NCBI GenBank assembly: GCA_964415605.1
Contig: CAYQBA010000024.1
Location: 1 to 34,329, forward strand
Length of the DNA: 34,329 nucleotides
Direction of reading: 5' to 3'
Origin: UCB3 sp964415605
Lineage (GTDB): Bacteria; Chloroflexota; Anaerolineae; Epilineales; Epilineaceae
The stretch's first letter is position 1; every line of letters begins with the position of its first letter. Under the pieces are notes generated by a model. It was not told where the DNA came from. It saw only the letters and a list, made by a program, of their open reading frames with translations, and made no database searches. Below are positions 1 to 7,956 of this stretch, one piece after another. Both the position numbers and the translations under genes were made by a program.

Positions 1-2
1 CT

Positions 3-1904
3 GCGGGCGCCGGCCCACGCGCGGGCGACCAGCCCGGCGGGTCCGTCGGATCGGAGGCGGGCGCCATGGTGGGGCGTGGCGCGCCCGGCGCACCGGCGGC
101 GACCGGCCCGGGCGGGGGCGTCGAACCCGGCGGATTGGCCGGCGTCGGGCCGGTGGTGGACCTGCTGGCGCGGGCCAAGGCCGACGGCGGCGACGCGCGG
201 GAGCTGTACGTCAGCCCGATCGGGGTCAAGCGGGTGCTGGCGTCGATCGAGCGCAACCCGCTCACGGTGGTCGTCACCGAGAGCGCCGAAGCCGCCGATG
301 CGCTCGTGGGGGCGCTGGCGGGGCAGCTCGCGGGCGACGCCGCGGGGATGTTCGGCGTTCGCGCGGTGGTCGCGCTGGATCCGGGCTATCTGGCGACGCA
401 GCCTGCAAATGCCGTGCGCGACGGGCTCAAGGCGGCCCTGGGCGGCGTCCTCTACCTGCCGGACATCCCGCGCTACTTCGACGCGGCGCGTTCGGGCGGG
501 GCGGACGCCGACCTGCGGCGCGCGCTGGCGCGGCGCGACGTGCGGGTGGTGGCAACGCTCACGGGCCGCGACGCCGGCAAGCGCTGGCCGGTGGACGACG
601 CGCCGGAGCACGAGGTGATCTACCTCGACCCGGCCGGGATCGACGAGACCGTCCGGCTGCTCCGGAGTCGGCGCGACGCCCTGACGCGGGCGATCTCGAC
701 CCCGGCGCTGGCGTTCGAGATCTCCGACGAGGCCATCGACGCGGCGGCGCGGGTGGCGGATCGGTACTACCGCGACCCGCCGCCGCCGGGGGGCGCGATC
801 CGCCTGATCCACGAGGCGGCGACCGCCATCAAGGTCCGCATGGCCGGCGGCATGGCGGCCCTGCACGACGTGCGCGTGACGCCGACGCCGTCGATCGACC
901 GCGACGACATCCTCCTTGCCCTCGAGCGGATCACGGGCATCAAGGCGCAGCTCGACGAGCAGACCAAGCTCCTGGCCATCGAAGACCACCTGCGGCAGCG
1001 GGTGGTGGGCCAGGACGAGGCCATCGCGGCGGTGGCGGACGCGATCCGCCGGGCGCGGGCGGGGCTCAAGGATGCCAACCGGCCGATTGGATCGTTCATC
1101 TTCATGGGGCCGTCGGGGGTGGGGAAGACCGAGCTGGCCAAGGCGCTGGCGGAGTTCCTGTTCGACGACGAGGACGCCATGATCCGGCTGGACATGAGCG
1201 AGTACCACGAGCGGCACACGATCAGCCGGCTGATCGGGGCGCCGCCCGGCTACGTCGGCTACGACGAGGGGGGACAGCTCACCGAGCCGGTGCGCAAGAA
1301 GCCGTACGTGCTGGTGCTCTTCGACGAGATCGAGAAGGCGCACCCGGATGTCCACGCCATCCTGCTGCAGATCATGGACGACGGCCGGCTGACCGATAGC
1401 CGCGGGCGGACGGTGGACTTCCGCAACACGGTGGTGATCATGACGGGCAACGTGGGCTCGGAGTACTTCCGCGCCGAGCCGGACGTCGGGCGCGCCAAGG
1501 TGGTGGAGGCGGTGCGCGAGGAGGCGCGGGAGGCGTTCCGGCCGGAGTTCCTGGGACGGGTGGACGAGTTCATCATCTTCAACAGCCTGGGCGCGGACGC
1601 GATGCGGCAGATCGTCGACATCCAGGAGAAGAAGCTGAACCGCAAGCTGGCGGAGCAGGGGATGGCGATTCGCTTCAGCGACGCGCTGAAGGACCACCTG
1701 GCCCGGGCGGGCTACGCGCCGGAGCTGGGCGCCCGGCCGCTGACGGGGGCGATCCGCCGCCTGGTGGAGCGGCCGCTCTCGCGGCGGATCATCGAGGGCG
1801 CGTTCAAGGCCGGCGACACGATCGCGGCGGACGTGGGGGACGGGGAGACGGCGGCGTTCGCGGCGATCCAGCCGCCCGCGGCGGGGCAAGCCGGCGGCGG
1901 CTGA
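3..1904 (+). CDS. ClpA/ClpB-family AAA+ chaperone, C-terminal part, with degenerate first ATPase domain
   Basis: Hsp100/Clp unfoldase threading proteins through a hexameric pore. Numbered from the first ATG at 66: residues 30-260 align along their length with a Clp D1 domain, but the Walker A site reads TESAEAAD, Walker B reads VLYLPDIPR, and the arginine-finger ERRF is missing. Residues 300-600 are a full D2 domain with Walker A GPSGVGKT (348-355), Walker B VLVLFDEIE, pore loop PPGYVGYDEGG and the C-terminal GARPLTGAIRR box. There is no ClpB coiled-coil middle domain, and I see no IGF/IGL ClpP-docking loop in D2, so a chaperone role is more likely than feeding a protease. The frame is open to the left edge and reads as a Gly/Ala/Pro linker, so the protein probably continues upstream (for example a Clp N-domain); ATG 66 may be internal. 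The family call is firm, the subtype is not. Confidence 0.88.
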   Translation, partial: AGAGPRAGDQPGGSVGSEAGAMVGRGAPGAPAATGPGGGVEPGGLAGVGPVVDLLARAKADGGDARELYVSPIGVKRVLASIERNPLTVVVTESAEAADALVGALAGQLAGDAAGMFGVRAVVALDPGYLATQPANAVRDGLKAALGGVLYLPDIPRYFDAARSGGADADLRRALARRDVRVVATLTGRDAGKRWPVDDAPEHEVIYLDPAGIDETVRLLRSRRDALTRAISTPALAFEISDEAIDAAARVADRYYRDPPPPGGAIRLIHEAATAIKVRMAGGMAALHDVRVTPTPSIDRDDILLALERITGIKAQLDEQTKLLAIEDHLRQRVVGQDEAIAAVADAIRRARAGLKDANRPIGSFIFMGPSGVGKTELAKALAEFLFDDEDAMIRLDMSEYHERHTISRLIGAPPGYVGYDEGGQLTEPVRKKPYVLVLFDEIEKAHPDVHAILLQIMDDGRLTDSRGRTVDFRNTVVIMTGNVGSEYFRAEPDVGRAKVVEAVREEAREAFRPEFLGRVDEFIIFNSLGADAMRQIVDIQEKKLNRKLAEQGMAIRFSDALKDHLARAGYAPELGARPLTGAIRRLVERPLSRRIIEGAFKAGDTIAADVGDGETAAFAAIQPPAAGQAGGG

Positions 1905-1926
1905 TCGGCGGCCGGACGGCATCGAG

Positions 1927-1945
1927 GGCGGCCGGGGACGCCGCC
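1927..1945. terminator. Weak hairpin between convergent genes
   Basis: GGCGGC (1927-1932) and GCCGCC (1940-1945) can pair over a 7-nt loop. It lies in the 124-bp gap between the convergent Clp and glycosyltransferase genes. There is no T-tract, and in DNA this GC-rich a 6-bp stem can arise by chance. Confidence 0.25.
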
Positions 1946-2028
1946 TGCTTCGCGCCGGCAGAGGATGGTCCGCGGCACCGGGCGGGAAGATGGTCGGGCC
2001 GAGGCGGGCAGCTTGCCCGGACGCGCCC

Positions 2029-5000
2029 TCAGCGCTCCACGACGAGACCGCCGACGCGCTGCGTGACGCTCGCCACGGTGGCCTCCAGCACATACTCCCC
2101 CGCCGCCGTCCCGTCGGGCACCCGGACCGTGTGCTGTGTCCGCATCCGCTCGCCGGGCATCCAGCCGCACGGGGCCGGGGTCGCGCAGAGGGGCGACACG
2201 CCGAGCGGCGTCGCTTGCCCGCCGGCGTCCGCCAGCGCGAGCGCGACGTCGTTCCCGGTCGCTGCCGCCGCGTCCTCGACCTCCCACAGCAGGTGCACCG
2301 TCGCGGTCTCTCCGGGGCGCCGCGGCGTGTCCGGCAGGATGGCCGCGGCGACCAACCGCAGCGCGCCCATGTCGGCATCGAGCGCGATCGACAGGCCGAT
2401 GTCCGCCGCCGTGGGCGGCAGGGGAGAGTGGCCGACGTCGACGTGGCCGATCCGCACCCGTTCGGCCTCGACCGGCGCGCCGCCGGTGTCGCTGGGCGGC
2501 AGGCGCGACCCGTCGGCGCTGCCGTAGACGCCGACCCACACCTCGTAGCGGCCCGGCGGGGTGCCGGGCCAGGGGTAGAGCCAGAGGTCCTGGGTTGCCC
2601 GAGCGTCCGGACCGCTCGCCTCGGCTGGCACGCCCGTTCCGCCCCCCGCGCCGCCCTCGAACCCGCCGCCGTCGGCCGTTAGGTCCGCGGCCCGCGGGAT
2701 CATCTGATCGACCTGCCCCCACATGTGCCCGGCCGGGTCGCGCAGCTGGACCACGGTCGAGACGTCGCCGCCCGCCTCATCGGCGCCGGCCCATGTCAGC
2801 TCGATCGCGGCCCCACGGGTCCAGCTCGCCGGCGCTGCCGTCCACCGTGCCCGTGCAAGCCGGACGTGATCCCCGAAGCGCATGCCCGCCGCCGGCGCAT
2901 CGGTCCAGCGGATCGGCTCACCCGCCGCCATGTCGGCGGCGAGGCGATAGCGGGTGGCCACGGTGTGGGCGGTCTCGATCCGGCGCAGCCGATGCGCCTG
3001 GGCGTCCAACCAGAAGGCGGCGCCCGCTTCGTCCGCGCCGGGGGCGAGGGGGTGGGTGACCAGCCAGAGATCGTCTCCGGGTCCGATGCCGGCCGCGGCC
3101 AGCGCGGTCTGAATTGCGGCGGCGCCGGGCGGGCCGCCGCCGACCGCTGCGTCTTCGCCCATCGTCCCGTCACCGCTTGCCGCCGATTCGCCGCTTCCTC
3201 CCTCGCCCAGCACGCGCGCACCTGCCAAATGCCGCGCGATGTAGTCGGCCCGGCCGGTGAAGATCGGCGCGGGCTCGCCGCGCACGGCGTCGGCGATGTC
3301 GCCGGCCGCCGTGTTGCGGTAGGCCCATGCGAAGGGGATGCCGTGGACGGTGGTCGTCACGACCGGCGTGTGCGCCAGCACCGGCGCGAGCCAGTCCGGC
3401 GCGGGCACTTGGGTATCGGCGAGGTAGCGGACGACGGCGTCGGCGTCGGCCAGGCGCTCGGGATCGAGCGGGATCACCGCGGCGCGCACCAGCGGGGCCA
3501 GCCCGGGCACGGCCGAGGTCGCGACCATCGTTCGTTGACCCGGCGGCGCCCCGAGATCCGCGCCATCGGTGTCGATCGCGGCCGCCATGCGGTCCAGGCC
3601 CTCGCCCCAACCGACCGGGATTGCCGCGGCGGCGCCCGCGGTCCCTCCCCCGAGCGGGGAGTACCAGGCCACGGCGTAAGGGTCGAGCACCGCGCGTGCC
3701 TGGAAGACGGCGACGAGCGCCACCGCGATGGCGGCCAGGCGCGCGGCCGGGCTGGCCGGCAGGCGGTCGCGCCATGCGGCTGGGGGGACCGCACCGCGAG
3801 CGGGGTCGGACGACCCGGACATGCGCCCGCGCCACGCCGCGTGGTAGCCGATGGCGGCGGCCAAAGCCCAGGCCGGCCACGTCGGCAGGAGGTAACGGTC
3901 GAACTTCTTGGGGGACAGCGACAGCGCGGCCGCGTAGCCGACGGCTAGCCCCACCGCGACGAGCCAGACGCGCCGCTCGACCGGGCGCATCCGCCGCCAA
4001 GCGGCCAGCGATGCCCCGAGCCCCAAGAGCATCAGCGGCGCGAGCCGAAACGCGAACGCCACCGGGTAGAAGCGCGGCCCCGGCTCGACCACCGTCGCCC
4101 CGAGGAAGAAGTGCGCGGTGTCGACGGCGCGCCCGGCGTACTTCGTGCTGCCGGCGCGCACGAACTCGAGCGTCGCCCACGGGTCCGCCCAGAGCGCCGG
4201 CCACAGCGCCACGGCGGTCAGCACCGCCGCCATCACCAGTGTGGCGACGTTGCCCGTGGTGGACCATCGTCCAGCCGCAGAGGGCCACCTGGCTTCGGGG
4301 GGCGATGCTGCGGCCAGGGGATCTCCCCCGGCTCCCAGACTCCCCGCGGCGATGGCCCGACTCCCCCGCCCCCCGGGACTCCCCTCGGCGCGGCGCGGCC
4401 ACAGCGCCAGCACCCCGACCGGGAGCGCGACCGCCAGGCCAGGCAGCTTGGCCAGCGCCGCCAGCGCCGTCGCGATCCCGGCCACGACCAGGTGCCGCCG
4501 GCCGCCGCGCCGGGCGAACACGCCGGCCGCCAGGACCGCGACCGCGCCGCACGTCATCTGGAGCGCGTCGACGTGCAGCACCCGCGACAGCCCGACGGCG
4601 AACGGGTCGAACGCCAGCAGCGCGGCGAACACCGCGGCCGTCGGCCGCCCCACGAGCCGGCGGGCGAGACGGTACGCGACCGCGATGCCCGCGGCGTGGA
4701 ACACCGCGACGGGCCACGTCAGCCCCGGCAGGATGGCGCCGAGGGCCTTGAGCGCCGCGTCGTCGGTGTCGCGCAGGCCCGGCAGGTCGGCGGCGACCCG
4801 CCAGGCCCACGCGACCGCGGCCGGCTGGCGCCAGCGCTCGACCGCCAGCCCCACGCCGCCGAGCCACACCGTCAGCACGCCGGGGTGGGCCGACGGGACC
4901 GTCTCGGCCCAGCGCCCGTCGAGCACGGCCTGCCAGAACCGCAAGGTCCGCAGCGCCCACGCCGGCTCGTCCCACGTGACGAAGCGGCCGAGGTGGGCCA

Positions 5001-5103
5001 GGCGCGGGACGAGCGCCGCGGCGAACACGACGGCCGTCGCCGGCACGGCGGCGCGGGGAGGGCGTGGGCGGGGCGGGCCAGCGGGATGGGCAGGGGTGGG
5101 CAT
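2029..5103 (-). CDS. GT-C (PMT/ArnT-like, GT39/GT83 type) membrane glycosyltransferase with large C-terminal domain
   Basis: Predicted 1,024-aa integral membrane glycosyltransferase, probably moving a sugar from a polyprenyl-phosphate donor to an acceptor outside the membrane. The first membrane segment (about 19-37) is followed by TWDEPAWAL (D45, E46), the acidic pair at the first external loop typical of GT-C enzymes. Multiple hydrophobic helices follow to about residue 480, broken by a charged GS-rich loop. Residues 550-1024 are soluble, with beta-rich stretches near the end (for example GRYEVWVGVYG and GEYVLEATVASV) that look Ig-like. The ATG at 5103 is chosen because the protein character starts there and a -10-like element lies about 65 bp upstream; the frame stays open further up to 5289 but that part is shadow sequence. 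No Shine-Dalgarno motif is obvious. The substrate is unknown. Confidence 0.8.
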   Translation of the reverse strand: MPTPAHPAGPPRPRPPRAAVPATAVVFAAALVPRLAHLGRFVTWDEPAWALRTLRFWQAVLDGRWAETVPSAHPGVLTVWLGGVGLAVERWRQPAAVAWAWRVAADLPGLRDTDDAALKALGAILPGLTWPVAVFHAAGIAVAYRLARRLVGRPTAAVFAALLAFDPFAVGLSRVLHVDALQMTCGAVAVLAAGVFARRGGRRHLVVAGIATALAALAKLPGLAVALPVGVLALWPRRAEGSPGGRGSRAIAAGSLGAGGDPLAAASPPEARWPSAAGRWSTTGNVATLVMAAVLTAVALWPALWADPWATLEFVRAGSTKYAGRAVDTAHFFLGATVVEPGPRFYPVAFAFRLAPLMLLGLGASLAAWRRMRPVERRVWLVAVGLAVGYAAALSLSPKKFDRYLLPTWPAWALAAAIGYHAAWRGRMSGSSDPARGAVPPAAWRDRLPASPAARLAAIAVALVAVFQARAVLDPYAVAWYSPLGGGTAGAAAAIPVGWGEGLDRMAAAIDTDGADLGAPPGQRTMVATSAVPGLAPLVRAAVIPLDPERLADADAVVRYLADTQVPAPDWLAPVLAHTPVVTTTVHGIPFAWAYRNTAAGDIADAVRGEPAPIFTGRADYIARHLAGARVLGEGGSGESAASGDGTMGEDAAVGGGPPGAAAIQTALAAAGIGPGDDLWLVTHPLAPGADEAGAAFWLDAQAHRLRRIETAHTVATRYRLAADMAAGEPIRWTDAPAAGMRFGDHVRLARARWTAAPASWTRGAAIELTWAGADEAGGDVSTVVQLRDPAGHMWGQVDQMIPRAADLTADGGGFEGGAGGGTGVPAEASGPDARATQDLWLYPWPGTPPGRYEVWVGVYGSADGSRLPPSDTGGAPVEAERVRIGHVDVGHSPLPPTAADIGLSIALDADMGALRLVAAAILPDTPRRPGETATVHLLWEVEDAAAATGNDVALALADAGGQATPLGVSPLCATPAPCGWMPGERMRTQHTVRVPDGTAAGEYVLEATVASVTQRVGGLVVER

Positions 5104-5172
5104 CGCGGTCGGATCACGGCATGGGGGTTCGGGGTTGGCTGGTGGAGGGCGGCCGGCTGCCCGGTGCGGACC

Positions 5173-5178
5173 ATGATA
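5173..5178 (-). promoter_or_regulatory. Candidate -10 element for the glycosyltransferase gene
   Basis: On the minus strand TATCAT stands here, which would start transcription near 5166 and leave about 60 nt of leader before ATG 5103. No good -35 is visible. Confidence 0.3.
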
Positions 5179-5232
5179 ACAGATGCCGGCGGCGGCGCCA
5201 GCGCCGACAGCGCGCGGATGCCGCATCCAGCG

Positions 5233-5241
5233 TGATACAAT
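5233..5241 (+). promoter_or_regulatory. Extended -10 promoter for the 40-aa peptide / DUF5655 pair
   Basis: TGATACAAT is an extended -10 (TG, one base, TACAAT at 5236-5241). Transcription would start near 5248, just before the AGGAG at 5258-5262. There is no recognisable -35, which extended -10 promoters can do without. Confidence 0.5.
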
Positions 5242-5269
5242 GTCACTTCCCGACGCCAGGAGCCCTGCC

Positions 5270-5392
5270 ATGCACATCTCACACCTCATCCGCCGGCGGT
5301 TTCCCCATCATGGGGAGCGGATCATCGCGGCGCTGCTCGTGCTGTCCGCCGTGGGGATCGTGGTCGGCCTGGCGGCACTGCTCTCGCGTTGA
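5270..5392 (+). CDS. Small single-pass membrane peptide (40 aa), unknown function
   Basis: The peptide starts with basic residues (MHISHLIRRRFPHHGER), then has one hydrophobic helix of about 20 residues (IIAALLVLSAVGIVVGLAAL) and a short SR tail. This is the shape of a small inner-membrane protein with N-terminus in the cytoplasm. A clear AGGAG at 5258-5262 lies 7 bases before the ATG, and an extended -10 lies upstream, so it has its own expression signals. Its TGA (5390-5392) overlaps the TTG start of the next gene, suggesting translational coupling. I do not recognise a family. Confidence 0.6.
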   Translation: MHISHLIRRRFPHHGERIIAALLVLSAVGIVVGLAALLSR

Positions 5393-5823
5393 CGCCGATG
5401 GCGCCCCTCGCCGGCAATGCGGGCGGCGACCGGGATTCCCACGCGTCGCCGGATGTCGCCCCTGACGCCGGCCTCGACGCCTTCTTCGCGGGGCGCGCCG
5501 CCGCCCGCGCCATCTTCGACGCCGTGCGCGCGGCGGTCGACGCCGCCGGGCCCGCCACGCTGCGCGTCACGCGCAGCCAGGTGTCGTTCCGGCGCCGGCG
5601 CGCCTTCGCATGGGCATGGACGCCCGACCGCTATCTCGGACCCGGGCACGCGCCGCTCGTGCTCTCGCTGGGGTTCGCGCGCCGGGACCCATCGCCGCGC
5701 TGGAAGCAGATCGTCGAGCCCGCGCCCGGGCGCTTCACCCACCACCTCGAGCTGTGGTCCGCCGCCGACGTCGACGACGAGGTGCGGGGGTGGGTGAGGG
5801 ATGCCTGGGCGGGCGCGGGTTGA
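5389..5823 (+). CDS. DUF5655 domain-containing protein
   Basis: A 144-aa cytoplasmic protein. The C-terminal 100 residues match the DUF5655 pattern as I know it: a helix that begins the domain (AIFDAVRAAV), the strand VTRSQVSFRR, a hydrophobic strand APLVLSLGFARR, then KQIVEPAPGRFTHHLEL and the closing helix DVDDEVRGWVRDAW. The biochemical role of the domain is not established. The TTG start at 5389 overlaps the stop of the upstream 40-aa peptide; ATG 5398, three codons later, is an equally possible start. The first 25 residues are low in structure and may be poorly conserved. Confidence 0.75.
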   Translation: MTPMAPLAGNAGGDRDSHASPDVAPDAGLDAFFAGRAAARAIFDAVRAAVDAAGPATLRVTRSQVSFRRRRAFAWAWTPDRYLGPGHAPLVLSLGFARRDPSPRWKQIVEPAPGRFTHHLELWSAADVDDEVRGWVRDAWAGAG

Positions 5824-5889
5824 TCGAGCGCCGGCGGATCCCGCGGCGACGCCGCCACCGCCAGCGGGACGGACGGCATCGCGCGGCAC

Positions 5890-5895
5890 TATAAT
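5890..5895 (+). promoter_or_regulatory. Perfect TATAAT -10 ahead of the ABC exporter
   Basis: TATAAT matches the sigma-70 consensus exactly, and is striking in DNA of this GC content. The -35 region (about 5867-5872, GGACGG) is poor. It would give a leader of roughly 115 nt before the ATPase start at 6019. Confidence 0.55.
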
Positions 5896-6018
5896 GGACA
5901 CGATCGGTCGCGGCCTTGGCGACGGCGACGGACGGGACGTCGCGCCGGCCAGCCCACTGCGGCTCGCCGCGCACGGCCCGCAGCCTGGCGCCGCCGCCAC
6001 CACCCTCGGGAACCCTGC

Positions 6019-6966
6019 ATGTCACCCATCATCGAAGTGCACGACCTGGTCAAGCGCTACCGCCTGGCCGAGACCAACGCCGTGGACGGGATCTCGTTCG
6101 ACGTCGCGCCGGGCAGCTTCTTCGCCCTCTTGGGGCCCAACGGCGCCGGCAAGACCACGACGATCTCGATCCTGACCACGACCCTGGCGCCCACCGGCGG
6201 CACCGTCCGCGTCGCCGGGCACGACGTCGTCGACGCCGCGGCCGACGTGCGGCGGAGTGTCGGCATCATCTTCCAGAACCCGAGCCTCGACATGAACCTG
6301 ACGGCCGAGGAGAACGTGCGCTTCCACGCCGTGCTCTACGGCCTCTACCCGTTCCGGCCGACCTACCGCCTGATGCCGGGCGAGTATCGCCAGCGGATCG
6401 AGCATCTCGCGACGGTGCTCGGCATCCAGGACGACATCTTCAAGCCGATCCGCACGTTCAGCGGGGGCATGAAGCGCAAGCTCGAGATCCTGCGCAGCCT
6501 GATCCACAAGCCGCGCGTGCTCTTCCTCGACGAGCCGACGGCCGGGCTGGACCCCGTCAGCCGCCGCAACCTGTGGGAGTACCTCGGCCAGGTGCGGCAG
6601 GAGTCAGGGACGACGGTCTTCCTGACGACGCACTACCTCGAAGAGGCCGAGGCGGTCGACCTGGTGTGCGTCATCAACCACGGCCGGGTCGTGACGCTCG
6701 GCACGCCGGCGGCCATCAAGGCCGAGCTGGCGCCGGCCTACCTGCTCGTCGACGCGGCCGCGGGCGACCGCGAGCGGTTGCGGGCGGAGCTGGCGGGGCA
6801 CCGCGTCGAGGTGCCGGCGGACGCCCCCGTGCCGTACCGGATCCCGCTCGACGGCCGCGACATCCACGCGTTCCTCCGGTCGATCGAGACGCCGCTCACG
6901 CTCGTGCGGACGCACACGCCGTCGCTCGAGGACGCCTACCTGCACATCGTGGGGTACGAGGCCTGA
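6019..6966 (+). CDS. ABC transporter ATP-binding protein (DrrA/ABC-2 type exporter)
   Basis: A 315-aa ATPase powering an ABC-2 type exporter from the cytoplasmic face. All catalytic motifs are intact: Walker A GPNGAGKTT (39-47), Q-loop Q86 in IFQNPSLD, signature FSGGM (147-151), Walker B VLFLDEP with E172, D-loop AGLD, and the switch His205 in TTHYLEEAE. The last 90 residues form the extension common in DrrA-like subunits. Between Q-loop and signature is a slightly long insert (LYPFRPTYRLMPGEYRQR). The stop TGA overlaps the ATG of the permease as TGATG, so the two subunits are translationally coupled. The exported substrate cannot be told; the family covers drugs, lipids and polysaccharides. 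Confidence 0.94.
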   Translation: MSPIIEVHDLVKRYRLAETNAVDGISFDVAPGSFFALLGPNGAGKTTTISILTTTLAPTGGTVRVAGHDVVDAAADVRRSVGIIFQNPSLDMNLTAEENVRFHAVLYGLYPFRPTYRLMPGEYRQRIEHLATVLGIQDDIFKPIRTFSGGMKRKLEILRSLIHKPRVLFLDEPTAGLDPVSRRNLWEYLGQVRQESGTTVFLTTHYLEEAEAVDLVCVINHGRVVTLGTPAAIKAELAPAYLLVDAAAGDRERLRAELAGHRVEVPADAPVPYRIPLDGRDIHAFLRSIETPLTLVRTHTPSLEDAYLHIVGYEA

Positions 6967-7757
6967 TGCACACCGTCCACGCCGTCATCACCATCGCCTA
7001 CCGCGACTTTCTCAAGTTCGCCCGCGACCGCGGGCGGATCTTCGGGTCGCTGATCTTCCCGCTGATCTTCATCGGCATCCTCGGCGGCAGCATGAACAGC
7101 AGCCTGGGCGCCAAGATCGGCTACGACTTCCTGGTCTACGTCTTCGTCGGCGTGATCTCCCAGACGATGTTCCAGTCGTCGGCCCTCGGGTTGATCTCGC
7201 TCATCGACGACCGCGAGAACGACTTCAGCCAGGAGATCTTCGTGGCGCCGATCTCGCGCTACGCGATCGTGTTCGGCAAGATCCTCGGCGAGTCGGCGGT
7301 GTCGCTGGCGCAAGGCCTGGGGGTGCTGCTGTTCGTGCCGCTGATGGGGGTCCGGCTGACGGTGGCGTCGACGCTGGCGCTCCTGCCGGCCGCGATCGCC
7401 GGCTGCCTGCTCGGCGGGGCGTTCGGGCTCCTCATCCTGGTCAACCTCAAGAGCCGCCGCGGCGCCGAGCAGGTCTTCCCGCTGGTCCTTCTGCCGCAGT
7501 TCTTCCTGGCGGGGGTGATGAACCCCATCCGCGAGCTGAACTTCCCGATCAACGTGCTGTCGTACATCTCGCCGATGCGCTACTCGGTGGACCTGGCGCG
7601 TGGGTTGTTCTACGGCGCCAGCGCGCCCTACGGCGCCGACTACCCGGAGGTGGTGCTGGCCTCGCCGGCGTTCAACCTCGTGGTGATGACGGCGATCTTC
7701 GCCGCCTGCCTGGTCGTGGGCACGGTGCGGTTCGTGCGGAGCGAGCGGAACCGGTAG
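6966..7757 (+). CDS. ABC-2 type transporter permease
   Basis: A 263-aa membrane subunit with about six hydrophobic helices, partner of the ATPase encoded directly upstream (1-base overlap, TGATG). The N-terminus has the amphipathic helix IAYRDFLKFARDRGRIFGSL followed by a first membrane span. The family pattern DDRENDFSQEIFVAPISRYAIVFGK occurs at about 83-106, in short pieces: a basic/acidic cytoplasmic loop, then the APISR turn. PQFFLAGVMNPI and LSYISPMRYSVDLAR are the conserved motifs near the end of DrrB/NodJ-like permeases. With its ATPase it would form the usual dimer-of-dimers exporter. Confidence 0.93.
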   Translation: MHTVHAVITIAYRDFLKFARDRGRIFGSLIFPLIFIGILGGSMNSSLGAKIGYDFLVYVFVGVISQTMFQSSALGLISLIDDRENDFSQEIFVAPISRYAIVFGKILGESAVSLAQGLGVLLFVPLMGVRLTVASTLALLPAAIAGCLLGGAFGLLILVNLKSRRGAEQVFPLVLLPQFFLAGVMNPIRELNFPINVLSYISPMRYSVDLARGLFYGASAPYGADYPEVVLASPAFNLVVMTAIFAACLVVGTVRFVRSERNR

Positions 7758-7891
7758 GGGAGGATCGGGGGGAGCGGGTCGGGCGAGCTTGCCCGCCGCG
7801 CACGCGGTCCGGGAGGCCGGGGCCGCATCCTTGCCGATTCCGTGGGACGCCGGGTCGCCGCGTCGCCACGATCACCAGGCTCCCAACGACA

Positions 7892-7920
7892 CCGGCCGGG
7901 CCCGTGTTGGGCCCGGCCGG
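7892..7920. terminator. Perfect 12-bp hairpin, bidirectional terminator between convergent genes
   Basis: CCGGCCGGGCCC (7892-7903) pairs exactly with GGGCCCGGCCGG (7909-7920) around the loop GTGTT. It lies between the stop of the ABC permease (7757) and the TAA (7957-7959) that ends the read-through rhodanese frame, so it is well placed to end both transcripts. There is no T-tract. It sits just outside the extended rhodanese frame, which fits that frame being the real gene end. Confidence 0.6.
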
Positions 7921-7956
7921 AAGCGAAGACGATGCACGTTGTCCGAGGTGGCTGGC

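Noticed and set aside
5104..5289. N-terminal extension of the glycosyltransferase by 62 residues
   Set aside because: The extension has no protein character and would overlap the divergent 40-aa gene and both promoter elements.
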